A DNA stretch of 64,000 nt from SAR202 cluster bacterium (GTDB taxonomy: Bacteria; Chloroflexota; Dehalococcoidia; Lucifugimonadales; Lucifugimonadaceae): assembly GCA_009392215.1 (NCBI GenBank), contig VFGZ01000030.1, positions 1 to 64,000 of the forward strand, read 5' to 3'. Within the stretch, counting starts at the first letter, position 1, and every line of letters begins with the position of its first letter. Of this stretch, positions 25,735 to 35,487 are shown in pieces. A program made the translations under genes and the position numbers. The notes below the pieces were generated by a model, which saw only the letters and a list, made by a program, of their open reading frames with translations, had not been told where the DNA came from and made no database searches.

Positions 25735-26508
25735 GTGCCGAAGCTAGAAGCTAATTTGCAGTGGATGTTTAATGAGTATGACCTGATCGATCGATATGAC
25801 GCTGCTGCTCGCGCCGGGTTTAAAGGCGTCGAACTTCAGGCACCTTACTCTATCCCTATTGAGCAAATTGTTGAACGACTGGAGCGCAACTCCTTGAGTC
25901 ACGTTATTATCAATTCTCCCGTGACTGATCCGGATACAGGAAAAGGCAATATCGCTTTAAGGCCTGATCGAGTAGATCTTTACAAAGAGCGTACGGCACA
26001 GGCTGTTGAGTACGCTTCGCGACTTGGTTGTATCGGCGTTAATATCGGTGTCGGACCGATTGATGATGTTGATCCCGATGAAGCTCGTGAAACTCTGACA
26101 GCCAATATGTGTCACGCTGCTGAAGAGCTGGGGAAAGTTGGTGTAGTAGCTCTTGTAGAAGCAATCAACACTCGTGACCAGCCAGGATTTTTTATTAGCA
26201 CAACCAAACAATCGCTTCGCGCAATAGATGATGCAGGCCATTCCAACCTGGCAGTGCTCTACGATTTTTACCATATGCAGATCATGGAAGGGGATCTGCA
26301 TATGACGGTCAAAGAAAATCTGTCATCTATTAAGCATATTCAGATTGCAGACAATCCTGGCAGGCATGAACCCGGAACGGGTGAGATCAATTACAACCAT
26401 CTCTTACCGCATCTTGATGCGATTGGGTATAGTGGCTGGGTAGGTTGCGAATATGGTCCCAGTGGAAATACTGAACAGACATTGGCCTGGGCGTCGCCGT
26501 GGCTTTAG
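25735..26508 (+). CDS. Hydroxypyruvate isomerase-like TIM barrel, copy 2
   Basis: 257 residues, a clear tandem paralogue of the previous gene with the same landmarks: LEANLQWMFNEYDLIDR, VEAINTRDQPGFF with the catalytic Glu, YDFYHMQIMEGD, HIQIADNPGRHEPGTGEINY and GCEYGPS. Differences cluster between residues 60 and 130, where substrate selectivity is often set, so the two copies probably use related but distinct substrates. GTG 25735 has AAGGGA 8 bases upstream. pgpA follows 35 bases downstream, close enough for shared transcription although the functions are unrelated. Confidence 0.88.
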   Translation: MPKLEANLQWMFNEYDLIDRYDAAARAGFKGVELQAPYSIPIEQIVERLERNSLSHVIINSPVTDPDTGKGNIALRPDRVDLYKERTAQAVEYASRLGCIGVNIGVGPIDDVDPDEARETLTANMCHAAEELGKVGVVALVEAINTRDQPGFFISTTKQSLRAIDDAGHSNLAVLYDFYHMQIMEGDLHMTVKENLSSIKHIQIADNPGRHEPGTGEINYNHLLPHLDAIGYSGWVGCEYGPSGNTEQTLAWASPWL

Positions 26509-26543
26509 GCTGATCTTAGGCTCAGAAATACAGGTTAATCAGT

Positions 26544-27053
26544 TTGTCGAAGTCGGGATCACAATCAACTAAAAATAACTTTGTTTCCTTCATCGCTGAA
26601 ACTATCGCTACCGGTTTCGGTTCCGGGCGATGGCCGTTTGCGGCTCCTGCGACAGTCGGGACTTTGGCTGCTCTTTTTGTTTATTGGGTTTTCGACTTTC
26701 TTGTATTTAGCGGGAACGGGAATTCCACCTGGTTCTTTTTCTTGATAATGGTTACAGCAATTTTGGGTGTTTGGGCCACTGGATATATCGATAATGCTGA
26801 TGATCATGACCCTGGTCGTGGCGTGATTGATGAGTGGGTTGGTATGTGGATCACTGTGTTGTTTTTACCTGTGACCTGGCCCTGGATGCTTGCTGGGTTT
26901 CTGCTTTTCAGAATATTGGATATATACAAGCCACTCGGTATCAGTAAGATCGAGGTGTGGCCTGGTGGATGGGGCATCATGTTCGATGATATTGCGGCGG
27001 GTGTTATAGGATCCATTCTGCTCAATGGTGTTAGGTTGGCTTTCTTTAATTAA
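26544..27053 (+). CDS. pgpA: Phosphatidylglycerophosphatase A
   Basis: Membrane phosphatase, 169 residues, that dephosphorylates phosphatidylglycerophosphate to phosphatidylglycerol. Family motifs: FGSGRWPFAAPATVGTLAAL near 25-44, DPGRGVIDEWVGMW with the metal-binding Asp/Glu, FRILDIYKP and WGIMFDDIAAGV near the C-terminus. Three to four hydrophobic stretches are seen. TTG 26544 is the start used here, with AGG 9 bases upstream; no ATG lies before the conserved region. The M81 peptidase gene follows 55 bases downstream. Confidence 0.93.
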   Translation: MSKSGSQSTKNNFVSFIAETIATGFGSGRWPFAAPATVGTLAALFVYWVFDFLVFSGNGNSTWFFFLIMVTAILGVWATGYIDNADDHDPGRGVIDEWVGMWITVLFLPVTWPWMLAGFLLFRILDIYKPLGISKIEVWPGGWGIMFDDIAAGVIGSILLNGVRLAFFN

Positions 27054-27108
27054 AATTGGATTGGTTCTCAGCGAAATTTCGGCCTGATGAATTCGGAGAA
27101 TAAGAAAT

Positions 27109-28605
27109 ATGCGTATCGCAGCTTTGGGCTTTCATCATGAAACGAATACCTTTCAATCGGTAAAAACAGATTACGATGCTTTTGCGGGTTACGAGTTCCT
27201 GCGTGGCGACGAGATTGCTGATCAGCATCTCACTGCTAAAACCAGTTTTTCAGGGTACTTTAGGGCTGCTGAGAAATTTGAATTTGACCTAGTGCCGCTT
27301 CTATGGGCCTTTACGGGTCCCACCGGAACTATTACTAAAGATGCATTCGATCGCATTACTGGAGAGATGATTGACCTCCTAAAGGAAAATGGCCCATGGG
27401 ACGGGGTTTTGCTCGCCCAGCACGGTGCTGCGGTGTCCGAGGAATACTCGGATATGGATGGAGAGATCGCCCGGCGCGTAAGGCAGGTTGTTGGTCCCGA
27501 TATACCTGTGGTGATGACGCTGGATCTGCATTCAAATATTTCTCATGAACAAGCCAGTAATACTGATGCCATCGTGGCCTTTCGCACGAATCCACATCTT
27601 GACGCTGTTGAGAGGGCAGTGGAGGCATCAGATATTTTGGTGAGAACGATTCGCGGCGAGGTTCGGCCTGTTCAGCATCTGGTCCAGGTGCCCATGATTA
27701 TCAACATCGTTAAACAGCCAACTGCTTTCGGTCCGATGAAGGAAATTATTGATGATGTTAATGATGTGCTTCAACAAAACGGCATCCTTTCAGTCAGCTG
27801 TGGACAGGGTTTCCCGTATGCCGACGTAACGCAGATGGGTGTTTCGTTTCTGGTTATAAGCGATGGGGACATGGATCTGGCCGAGCAACATGCAAAGTGG
27901 TTGGCTCGGAGAGCCTGGGATCGGCGTGTGGAACTACAAAACGATTCACCATCAATCCAGGAGTCAATCAGCAGAGCTATAGCTGCTCCTTCAGATGGGA
28001 AACCGACCATCATTATGGATGTCGGCGATAACGTTGGCGGCGGTGGTACGGCCGATTCTACTCACCTCTTAGCTGAGGCGATTGATCAGAGATTAAACGG
28101 TGAAAATAGTCTTCTCATGTCACTATTCGATCCGGATGGTGTTCAATTATGTATCAGCGCTGGTATCGGTTCTACCATAACTCTAAAGGTAGGTGCTAAT
28201 ACTGATGATCTCCACGGAGATCCAATTGAGATTAGAGGTTATGTCCGGGTTATAACAGACGGAAAATTCGAAGAATCAGGATCCGTTCATGGCGGGATGC
28301 GATTCTGGGATTATGGACCTTCGGTTGCGTTAGACACGGAGGATGGGTACACCATAGTTCTGCACACAGTTCGAGGGGTAGGAAACATGAGTCGCCAGCA
28401 GTATTACTACATGGGCATATTTCCCGAAAAGTACAGATTGGTTATCTGTAAGGGCACGGTCTCTCCTAGAGCCGCTTACGAGCCGATCGCTCGTGAGATT
28501 ATCGTGTCTGATAGCCCTGGTGTCACAAGTGCTAATATGGAGAGCTTTTCTTTTGTAAACAGGCGTAAACCACTATATCCGCTCGAAGCCGACACGAAGT
28601 TTTAG
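27109..28605 (+). CDS. M81-family metallopeptidase (MlrC/microcystinase C-like)
   Basis: Zinc-dependent hydrolase of 498 residues in the M81 family, named for MlrC, which cleaves the linear peptide products of microcystin. In most bacteria these enzymes have unknown peptide or amide substrates. Family features include FHHETNTFQ at the N-terminus with a metal-binding His/Glu, LLAQHGAAV, MTLDLHSN with ligands near 145-150, the central DVGDNVGGGG loop, and a C-terminal domain ending in FSFVNRRKPLYPLE. ATG 27109 has GGAG 10 bases upstream. It converges on hyuB with a 43-bp gap. M81, HyuA/HyuB and amidases together suggest use of modified or cyclic peptides; this is inference. Confidence 0.9.
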   Translation: MRIAALGFHHETNTFQSVKTDYDAFAGYEFLRGDEIADQHLTAKTSFSGYFRAAEKFEFDLVPLLWAFTGPTGTITKDAFDRITGEMIDLLKENGPWDGVLLAQHGAAVSEEYSDMDGEIARRVRQVVGPDIPVVMTLDLHSNISHEQASNTDAIVAFRTNPHLDAVERAVEASDILVRTIRGEVRPVQHLVQVPMIINIVKQPTAFGPMKEIIDDVNDVLQQNGILSVSCGQGFPYADVTQMGVSFLVISDGDMDLAEQHAKWLARRAWDRRVELQNDSPSIQESISRAIAAPSDGKPTIIMDVGDNVGGGGTADSTHLLAEAIDQRLNGENSLLMSLFDPDGVQLCISAGIGSTITLKVGANTDDLHGDPIEIRGYVRVITDGKFEESGSVHGGMRFWDYGPSVALDTEDGYTIVLHTVRGVGNMSRQQYYYMGIFPEKYRLVICKGTVSPRAAYEPIAREIIVSDSPGVTSANMESFSFVNRRKPLYPLEADTKF

Positions 28606-28648
28606 TTACAGTATTTGATTAATTTCTACAGATCAATTACATCTGCCA

Positions 28649-30397
28649 TTATTGTTGCAATTCTGTTTGTTTCTGCATTTTTGACCTGAGTATTTTTGTT
28701 GCATTGCGGTCGATCTTGTTTTCGCCTTCGGATATAACCACGCCATATTTGCTTTTTGCCGCTTGAATTGACACCCGGTCATCAATCACGTCATCCAGCA
28801 CCCTGGAAGGATCTCGTTCTATCGGGTTACCCCATCCACCACCACCGGCCATTTTATGGCGGATCACTCCATTGCTAGGTAATTCGACTTGTGCGAGTGT
28901 GGGCAGTATCTTTTCCTCATGACCCGGATTAAGAATATTCATCGAGGGTGATCCGCTTGATCCTCCCTGCAGTCCATATGGGGGGAATTTCCTTTTGTCT
29001 GAGCGGAGTTGAAGAGTAGCTTTCTCGCCGATATTGGTGATCTGTTTGACATACGATTGCGCTCCCCTGAATTTACCCGCACCGCCGGAATCCTGAATTA
29101 GCGCGTATTCATCCACAACGATCGGGTTTTCAACTTCGAGAATTTCTACTGGTGAACCGGCTAGGTTGGATGCCGGGTGAGAAACGCCCTCTGATCCATC
29201 GCTTTTTGGGCCACCACCACGAGCTCCTCCGAAAAAATCAACCAGTGCGTAAGGGCTACCATCAGATCGGGTTCCTCCGATGCTGATCAGTGTATTACCA
29301 CCTTCTCCATCCGCCGGGACTCTATCTGGCATTGCCTGAGCCAGTGCGCCCAGGACGGCGTCCATGGTACGGAATCCTGTGATCCCTCTGGCAGCGACCG
29401 GGGCAGGGTGTACCGGGTTTACGACGGTGCCCTCAGGTACGCTTATGTGTATCGGTCGGTGGTAGCCGGCTGCATTTGGTATATCGGGGTCCATGATTAG
29501 TCTTATGGCACCGTAGATGGCAGCGCGTGTAAATGGTATCGGGGAGTTAATCCCTGCTGGTACCTGGGGAGAAGACCCGCCGAGGTCGACAAATATTTCA
29601 TCTCCCTCTATTTTAATTTTTACAGCGATTTTGACCGGTCCTTCTTTGATGTTATCCGCATCAATGAAATCTTCAAATTCGAACGTTCCATCCGGTAAAG
29701 CTTTGATTTCGCTGCGGGCACGCTGTTCACTGTAGTTAAGGAGAGAGTCGAAGTATTCGGTGAGATTGTCTGCACCATATCTGTCGATTAGCTCAAGTAC
29801 AGCGCGTTCTCCTATATCGCATGCGGCAAGCTGTGATCTCATGTCACCTCGTACCTGGATCGGCAGCCTGACGTTGGTAGCGATGAAATCGAAAACAGCT
29901 TCGTTTGGCTCACCTGCATCGTACAGTTTAGAAGTTGGAATTCTTAGCCCTTCCTGGTAGATCTCAGTTGACTCTGTTGAGTTGCTGCCAGGTACCAGTC
30001 CACCTATGTCAGCCTGGTGGGCTACGACTCCGACGAATCCACGCAGGGTGTCTGTCGCAAATATGGGTTTGATGATATAGACGTCTGGTAGATGGATGCC
30101 TCCGGATGTATATGGGTCATTTAAAATAAATACATCACCTGGTTTGATACGGTTATCGAACTTGGTCAGTACAGAGTTGATGGCTGCGGGAAATGAACCA
30201 AGGTGCAGCATGATCGTAAGACCCTGGGCAATGACCTGTCCGTCTGCTGCGCAAAATGCGGTTGAATAGTCCAGAGCGTCCCTTACTACTCCCGAGTAGG
30301 CTGTTCGCATTACAGTAATGGCCATTTCGTCCACCATCGAATCGAGACCATTCCGAACGACCTCAAATGTAATGGGATCTATCTGATCGTTAATCAA
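28649..30397 (-). CDS. Hydantoinase B / 5-oxoprolinase-like subunit
   Basis: HyuB-type subunit of 582 residues, partner of HyuA in ATP-dependent opening of hydantoins, 5-oxoproline or, in related complexes, in carboxylation of ketones. Recognisable stretches are DPITFEVVRNGLDSMVDEM, RTAYSGVVRDALDYSTAFC, FILNDPYTSGGIHLPDV near the N-terminus, and the HKMAGGGGWGNP loop near the C-terminus. ATG 30397 lies inside the end of hyuA, an 8-bp overlap, so the two are translationally coupled. It converges with the M81 gene. Which substrate is used cannot be told from sequence; the acetone carboxylase option is less likely without a gamma subunit nearby. Confidence 0.92.
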   Translation of the reverse strand: MINDQIDPITFEVVRNGLDSMVDEMAITVMRTAYSGVVRDALDYSTAFCAADGQVIAQGLTIMLHLGSFPAAINSVLTKFDNRIKPGDVFILNDPYTSGGIHLPDVYIIKPIFATDTLRGFVGVVAHQADIGGLVPGSNSTESTEIYQEGLRIPTSKLYDAGEPNEAVFDFIATNVRLPIQVRGDMRSQLAACDIGERAVLELIDRYGADNLTEYFDSLLNYSEQRARSEIKALPDGTFEFEDFIDADNIKEGPVKIAVKIKIEGDEIFVDLGGSSPQVPAGINSPIPFTRAAIYGAIRLIMDPDIPNAAGYHRPIHISVPEGTVVNPVHPAPVAARGITGFRTMDAVLGALAQAMPDRVPADGEGGNTLISIGGTRSDGSPYALVDFFGGARGGGPKSDGSEGVSHPASNLAGSPVEILEVENPIVVDEYALIQDSGGAGKFRGAQSYVKQITNIGEKATLQLRSDKRKFPPYGLQGGSSGSPSMNILNPGHEEKILPTLAQVELPSNGVIRHKMAGGGGWGNPIERDPSRVLDDVIDDRVSIQAAKSKYGVVISEGENKIDRNATKILRSKMQKQTELQQ

Positions 30398-32510
30398 GTT
30401 TCACTTCCAGATCTGTATTGATCATGATGATGTTGCCTGTTTCGTCGATATGAACTGATGTGTCTGGAGGAACCAGTGTAGTTGAGTCATACTCCTCGAT
30501 TATTAAAGGGCCAGAAGTGACTGAGGTTGTAAGTCTTCCTCGATCAATCACTGGTGTCAGCATCCATCCGTGCTGTTTACCGAAATAGGCGTTTCTGGGT
30601 GGTTTTTTATCTTCTGATTCATTCACTGACTTGGGCACTATTCTGTCTGAATCGATCCTGTAAGTGGATCTGATTGTGACAAGATCGACTGGTTCATCCG
30701 ATGCGCGTCGTCCGTATGTTCGTTCGTGTTCGATGTGGAATCTTTCAACGATGAAATTGGCCAGATCATCATCCGGTCTGGCGTTCGCATTTACAGTCAG
30801 TTCATATGCCTGACCCCGATATCGCAGATCGGCTGTTCTTGACCAGGAGCCAATTACATCCTGCCCCAGGTCTTCGGTTCTTAGCCTTTGGATTGATGAC
30901 GACTCAAGTTCATTAAAGGCGTTGATAATTTTGTCCCCACCCTCGCTTATGGGATCAGTGATCATTGTTCTTGAGAAGCCGTATTCAGGTAATGCTTCTA
31001 GTAGTCCGAGTGCCGAAAATACACCGGGAGACGCGGGAACGATGATTTGTCTAATACCAAGCGATCGGGCCATTTCGGCTGCGTGAAGTGGCCCACTGCC
31101 GCCGAACGCCATCAATGTGAACTCTCTCGGGTCGCGCCCCCTGTATGTTGTTACTGACTTGATCGCTCTGATCATCGTAGTGTTTGCTACAGCGTAAACC
31201 CCGTAAGCTGCATCATTTGTTTCCAGTTTGAGATGCTTCGCTGCCGAGCGGTTGAGAGCTACTTTCGCTGCTTCGGAATTAACACTGACTGTTCCGCCGG
31301 CTATTGATGTTGGATTAATGTACCCAAGCACCACGTTAGCGTCGGTGACTGTCGCCTCTGTTCCACCTTGGCTATAGCAAGCCGGTCCTGGTTTTGCTCC
31401 CGCTGATTGAGGTCCTACTCTCAAAGATCCTCCGGGATCTACCCGTACGATACTTCCTCCTCCTGCCCCTACCTCAGCAATATCAATTACGGGCAGTTTT
31501 AGAGCGTGACCCCGGCCTTTGACCAGGCGGTTAGAAAGCTGAATACCTGCGCCGACTTCATATTCAGTTGTCAGGCTGGGCTTGCCCTGTTCAATCAAAG
31601 ATGCCTTGGCCGTTGTACCGCCCATGTCAAACGTGATCACGTCCTTCAGCCCAATTCTGTCTGCAAGGCGGATGGCTTCAACTACGCCGGCCGCAGGGCC
31701 CGATTCGATGATCCGTGCCGGAGAACGACGAGCCGCAGCATAGGACATAACACCACCATTCGATTGCATGATCGAAATTGGCACCGCCATGTTTGCATGG
31801 TCAAGGCGTTTTTGCATTGACTCCAAGTAACTGTCGACAATCGGACCAATGTAAGAATTGATTACCGTTGTGCTTGTGCGCTCGTATTCTCTAATTTCTG
31901 GTAGTACGTCGATTGATCCGCTTACATATAAATTCGGAAAGCGATTCTTTACCGCTTCAACAACTTTGCGTTCATGTATCGGATTAGCGTATGAGTGAAG
32001 GAGACATATAGCGATGGCTTCAGGTTGCAGCTGTTCCAGTTTATCCAGCACGGATTCTACCGAGACATCATCGAGTGGTTGCCTGACCGAACCATCCGGC
32101 ATGATTCGCTCGATTACTTCGAATCTGTGTCGACGCTGTACCAGCGGTTTGGGTGGAGTGTAGTCCAGCGAAAACAGATCTGGGAATCGCAATCGACGAA
32201 ATTCTAAAACGTCTCTGAACCCTCTGGTGGTCACCAGTGCAGTTCGTGCTCCCTGGTTCTCGAGGATAGCGTTTGTAGCAACCGTTGTTCCGTGAATAAT
32301 TTCGGAGATCAGATCGGAGTTGAGTTTGTTATCTGAAAGAAACGCATCCAGACCTTCCACAATACCTCGTGAGAAATCTTCCACAGTGCTCGGTACTTTT
32401 TGTACAGAGTAATTACCATCAGACCTCAACATAACGAGGTCGGTAAACGTTCCACCAATGTCAGCCCCCACTCTTATTTGGTCTTTAGTGGTGGACTTGC
32501 GCGATTTCAA
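30390..32510 (-). CDS. Hydantoinase A / 5-oxoprolinase-like ATPase subunit
   Basis: HyuA-type subunit with an actin-like ATPase fold, 706 residues. The phosphate-binding motif VGADIGGTFTDLVM is at 14-27, HGTTVATNAILE near 90-101, FDMGGTTAK near 295-303 and FGGSGPLHAAEMA near 460-472. It phosphorylates or activates the cyclic amide for ring opening by HyuB. Start TTG 32510 has GAGGA about 9 bases upstream. It overlaps hyuB by 8 bp. A D-threonine-aldolase-like PLP enzyme gene lies 77 bp upstream on the same strand and may share the transcript. Length and motifs are normal. Confidence 0.92.
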   Translation of the reverse strand: MKSRKSTTKDQIRVGADIGGTFTDLVMLRSDGNYSVQKVPSTVEDFSRGIVEGLDAFLSDNKLNSDLISEIIHGTTVATNAILENQGARTALVTTRGFRDVLEFRRLRFPDLFSLDYTPPKPLVQRRHRFEVIERIMPDGSVRQPLDDVSVESVLDKLEQLQPEAIAICLLHSYANPIHERKVVEAVKNRFPNLYVSGSIDVLPEIREYERTSTTVINSYIGPIVDSYLESMQKRLDHANMAVPISIMQSNGGVMSYAAARRSPARIIESGPAAGVVEAIRLADRIGLKDVITFDMGGTTAKASLIEQGKPSLTTEYEVGAGIQLSNRLVKGRGHALKLPVIDIAEVGAGGGSIVRVDPGGSLRVGPQSAGAKPGPACYSQGGTEATVTDANVVLGYINPTSIAGGTVSVNSEAAKVALNRSAAKHLKLETNDAAYGVYAVANTTMIRAIKSVTTYRGRDPREFTLMAFGGSGPLHAAEMARSLGIRQIIVPASPGVFSALGLLEALPEYGFSRTMITDPISEGGDKIINAFNELESSSIQRLRTEDLGQDVIGSWSRTADLRYRGQAYELTVNANARPDDDLANFIVERFHIEHERTYGRRASDEPVDLVTIRSTYRIDSDRIVPKSVNESEDKKPPRNAYFGKQHGWMLTPVIDRGRLTTSVTSGPLIIEEYDSTTLVPPDTSVHIDETGNIIMINTDLEVKLD

Positions 32511-32587
32511 TCGAATTAATCCTCATTATCGATTTGAGAGTGCATGATCGAATAGGCACATTGATCAATAGACTCTAAAACTAAGTG

Positions 32588-33685
32588 CTATCTGAACTTC
32601 CCTCGACCGGCGACTTCGATCACATCTTCAAGGATTCCATTTCGAACGCAAAAATAGTGATCATGGATGTTGATTGTTGTGCCTGCGTGACTGGGAAGCA
32701 GGTGTACAACATCGCCATGTTTTAGTTTTTGGGCGGATCCTGTTAAAGAAAGTGTGCCGTGTTCTTCGGAGAGTTTTGTAAATTCGGCTCCGTCGAGACC
32801 CATGACACGGGGTGGTCCGTAATCATTTGCAATAGATTTAAGCCCTACATCAAGTATTGCTCGATCAGGTACGGGTCTGCTGATTACCTGGGTCATAATC
32901 GTTAGTGCGGGCCGGAAAGATAATTTTTGGTCAACGTATTGACCGTCCATGAAGATATAGCTGCCGGCCTGTACTTCGGATACTTCGGGTACTTTACAGG
33001 TGATGTCGTGGGTGCTCGTACCTCCCGCGCTAACTGTTTCTATAGGTAGCCCTGCCGCGTTAACCTCAGATACTGCGTGTTGCAGCTTTTCCAGTGCTTC
33101 AAGCGTTTCGGGAATACGTTCATCGCCAAAGCCAAATACGTGGCCTTCGTACCCGTTCAAGCCTGCGAAGTGCAGGGCGGGTAACTTGTCAACGATCTTC
33201 GCTAGTGTGGTTGTCGGTTCTCCAGGTTCGACTCCGCAACGGTTTATTCTAATGTTGACATCTACGAGGACCCCAATTTCTGATTGTGCGGAAACGGCAG
33301 CTTCAGATATCTCACGTGCGTTTTCGGCGTTATCCACCACTACTTTAATCGACGCATGACGCGCTAGTGCTGCCAGGCGATTGATTTTGGAAACGCTGAC
33401 TATCTCGCTGGTGATAAGTATGTCGTTGACTCCGCCTTCTACCAGCACTTCCGCTTCTCCGACTTTTGCACAACATACGCCAATGGCACCAGCTTCGATC
33501 TGCTTCAGCGCCCAGTAAGGGCTTTTTGTTGTCTTGGTATGCGGACGCATTGATGATCCACCTGATGCAACGACCTGTTGCATGTCGCGGATGTTGGCTT
33601 CAGCTGCATCTAGATCTACGATCATTGCAGGGGTATCGATTAATTCCACAGGGGTGCCTGGTGCAGGTAAGAATTCAACAGTCAT
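32588..33685 (-). CDS. D-threonine aldolase / D-serine dehydratase-like PLP enzyme
   Basis: Fold-type III (alanine-racemase-like barrel) enzyme, 365 residues, expected to act on D-beta-hydroxy amino acids. The N-terminal IDTPAMIVDLDAAEANI and RPHTKTTKSP with PLP lysine K51 are classic, and SAGGTSTHD is the phosphate-binding stretch. The C-terminal metal motif is PSHAGTTINIHDHYF: the His is present, but the residue two later, normally a metal-binding Cys or Asp, is Gly. The second ligand therefore seems absent or displaced. ATG 33685 has no clear ribosome site. It lies upstream of hyuA in the same direction. Whether it is an aldolase or a dehydratase is undecided. Confidence 0.85.
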   Translation of the reverse strand: MTVEFLPAPGTPVELIDTPAMIVDLDAAEANIRDMQQVVASGGSSMRPHTKTTKSPYWALKQIEAGAIGVCCAKVGEAEVLVEGGVNDILITSEIVSVSKINRLAALARHASIKVVVDNAENAREISEAAVSAQSEIGVLVDVNIRINRCGVEPGEPTTTLAKIVDKLPALHFAGLNGYEGHVFGFGDERIPETLEALEKLQHAVSEVNAAGLPIETVSAGGTSTHDITCKVPEVSEVQAGSYIFMDGQYVDQKLSFRPALTIMTQVISRPVPDRAILDVGLKSIANDYGPPRVMGLDGAEFTKLSEEHGTLSLTGSAQKLKHGDVVHLLPSHAGTTINIHDHYFCVRNGILEDVIEVAGRGKFR

Positions 33686-33782
33686 TGGATTTATAGATGT
33701 TTCACTTGGGATTGATTCACGTAATTTGCGATTGTGAAGTTTAGCTCAGACTACGCACTGATCAGTGATAATTAGGACTTAA

Positions 33783-34631
33783 TCAGAGTGGGCTTTGCCG
33801 TTTTCGTAAAATCTGTCCGAAGAAAGCGTTCAGCAAAGTTACAAATTCTTTCGGTTTTTCATTGTGCATTCCATGCCCTACATCGTCCCACTTTACGTAT
33901 CTACCATTCTCGAGAAGTTCATCTGCTCGGCTGGCCTCAACGTCTCTTAGCGCTCCCCCTTTATCGGGGTTTGCCTGCATCAAAAGGGTGGGGGCTTTTA
34001 TGGCCTGGAGCACTTCGTCGGGGTTCCATTTTTCATGGATTTGACCGCTGATTGCGGCATCCCATACCCCGGGGTCTGCCCTGTTAACGGCTTGTGCTCT
34101 GGTAAATATTGCTTCGTCGGAAGACTCGGGGTCGATCTTGCGCAATTCAACTGCTGTTCCGCGTTCATCTAGGTTTTGTTTTCTTATATCAAGCACGGCC
34201 TGGAATATTGGGGCGAAGTTCGATTCATCAAACCATTCACTAATATAAAGTGGCGGGTCTTCCAGCGCAGCTGCTATTACCATCTCTGGCTTTCTGGCAC
34301 AGAGTTCAGCCGCTGTGATACCACCCAATGAGTGTCCGACCACGTATACAGGTTGCTTGATGACTTCCTGTATGAATTCAATCACTTCTAATTGATAATC
34401 AATAAATGCGTACTTGTTTGGAACCCAACCCGAGTCGCCATGGCCACGGAGATCGATAGCGTGGACGTGCCATGTATCAGCGAACTGATCTATGACCGAT
34501 TCCCAATTCACCCATCTGCCTCCCAATCCATGGAGGAGAATCATTGGAGGACCGTTTTGTTGACCCTCAGCGTAGTTTAACTTGATGGTCTTGCATGAGA
34601 ATTGTTTTTCTAAATATTTTTTCGTCACCAT
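33783..34631 (-). CDS. Alpha/beta-fold hydrolase
   Basis: Alpha/beta hydrolase of 282 residues from ATG 34631. The oxyanion stretch is LLHGLGGRWVNW, the nucleophile elbow is GHSLGG and the C-terminal His is in DVGHGMHNE. The acid is probably the Asp in QANPDKG. An upstream in-frame GTG at 34673 would overlap the next hydrolase gene by 29 bp; I prefer the ATG because it gives a normal N-terminus, but neither has a ribosome site. It follows another alpha/beta hydrolase by 13 bp. The reaction (esterase, lactonase or C-C hydrolase) cannot be assigned. It forms the tail of the sucC-sucD group on the minus strand. Confidence 0.85.
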   Translation of the reverse strand: MVTKKYLEKQFSCKTIKLNYAEGQQNGPPMILLHGLGGRWVNWESVIDQFADTWHVHAIDLRGHGDSGWVPNKYAFIDYQLEVIEFIQEVIKQPVYVVGHSLGGITAAELCARKPEMVIAAALEDPPLYISEWFDESNFAPIFQAVLDIRKQNLDERGTAVELRKIDPESSDEAIFTRAQAVNRADPGVWDAAISGQIHEKWNPDEVLQAIKAPTLLMQANPDKGGALRDVEASRADELLENGRYVKWDDVGHGMHNEKPKEFVTLLNAFFGQILRKRQSPL

Positions 34632-34644
34632 TTTGTTTTCACTA

Positions 34645-35472
34645 TTATTCGTCCCAGAATCGTCGAACTGCACGGATGAAATCGTGGTTACGGGCGATAT
34701 GGGGAGAATGACCGACTTTGGGCCAGTAGAGAACTCGTGAGTTTGGTATCAGTCCGGCGATACGTGCAGTTTCTTTTTCTGAGAGGATTCCACCTTCAAG
34801 CACGGATCCGTTTATGATCAGGGTCGAGGATTTTATGTTGCGGAAAATTTCGTCGAAGGTTTCCGTTTCTTCTGACGAACTAACCGGGGCCTCCTCTAAT
34901 CCGGGATCCATCTGAAACCACATATGAGCAATGCGTTTGATGCTGTCTTCAGAAACTCCAGGGTACTGTTTTGAAACCGCAAGAGATAGATCTTCAGGTC
35001 TGCGTGCGTTCCGGATCTGTTTTGCTCTAAGGCTACGCTGATGAGGAGGTCGTTTCGCTGCCTGTTTGCGTACTTCGGAATAGACTCCGGAATAGGGTTC
35101 CACTAAGACTACCTTGGATATCAGTTCGGGACATTGGGCGGATACTGCACTCGCTACCCATCCTCCGAGTGAATGACCGATAATCATTATCGGTTTTGAA
35201 GTGATTATTTTGATTGCCGATATCACATCATCCGCCCATGTCTGGCGAACGGAATTCTGGCCATAACGCCCGGATCTGCCCATCCCTCTTAAATCCAGAG
35301 CAAACAGGTGAAAGGACCTCGAAAGTTTATCGGTTACACGGCCCCAGGTTTGCGAGTTTGACCCGTATCCATGTAAAAGCAGTATTGGCGGTGCATTTGG
35401 TGTCGGCGTAGCCCATTCAGACAGATTTAGTGCGATTTTGCCTGTGTGGATATACCGTTCGGTGAGTTTCAT
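34645..35472 (-). CDS. Alpha/beta-fold hydrolase
   Basis: 275-residue alpha/beta hydrolase, distinct from its downstream neighbour but with the same core: LLHGYGSNSQTW, DLRGMGRSGR, nucleophile GHSLGGW and a final VGHSPH histidine. The cap region (about 130-200) is Arg/Lys-rich. ATG 35472 lies 15 bases after the sucD stop, so co-transcription with sucCD is likely. Two hydrolases after a TCA-cycle pair suggests degradation of an ester or thioester that yields a C4 acid, but this is speculative. Confidence 0.86.
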   Translation of the reverse strand: MKLTERYIHTGKIALNLSEWATPTPNAPPILLLHGYGSNSQTWGRVTDKLSRSFHLFALDLRGMGRSGRYGQNSVRQTWADDVISAIKIITSKPIMIIGHSLGGWVASAVSAQCPELISKVVLVEPYSGVYSEVRKQAAKRPPHQRSLRAKQIRNARRPEDLSLAVSKQYPGVSEDSIKRIAHMWFQMDPGLEEAPVSSSEETETFDEIFRNIKSSTLIINGSVLEGGILSEKETARIAGLIPNSRVLYWPKVGHSPHIARNHDFIRAVRRFWDE

Positions 35473-35487
35473 GCGGCAAAGCTCGAA

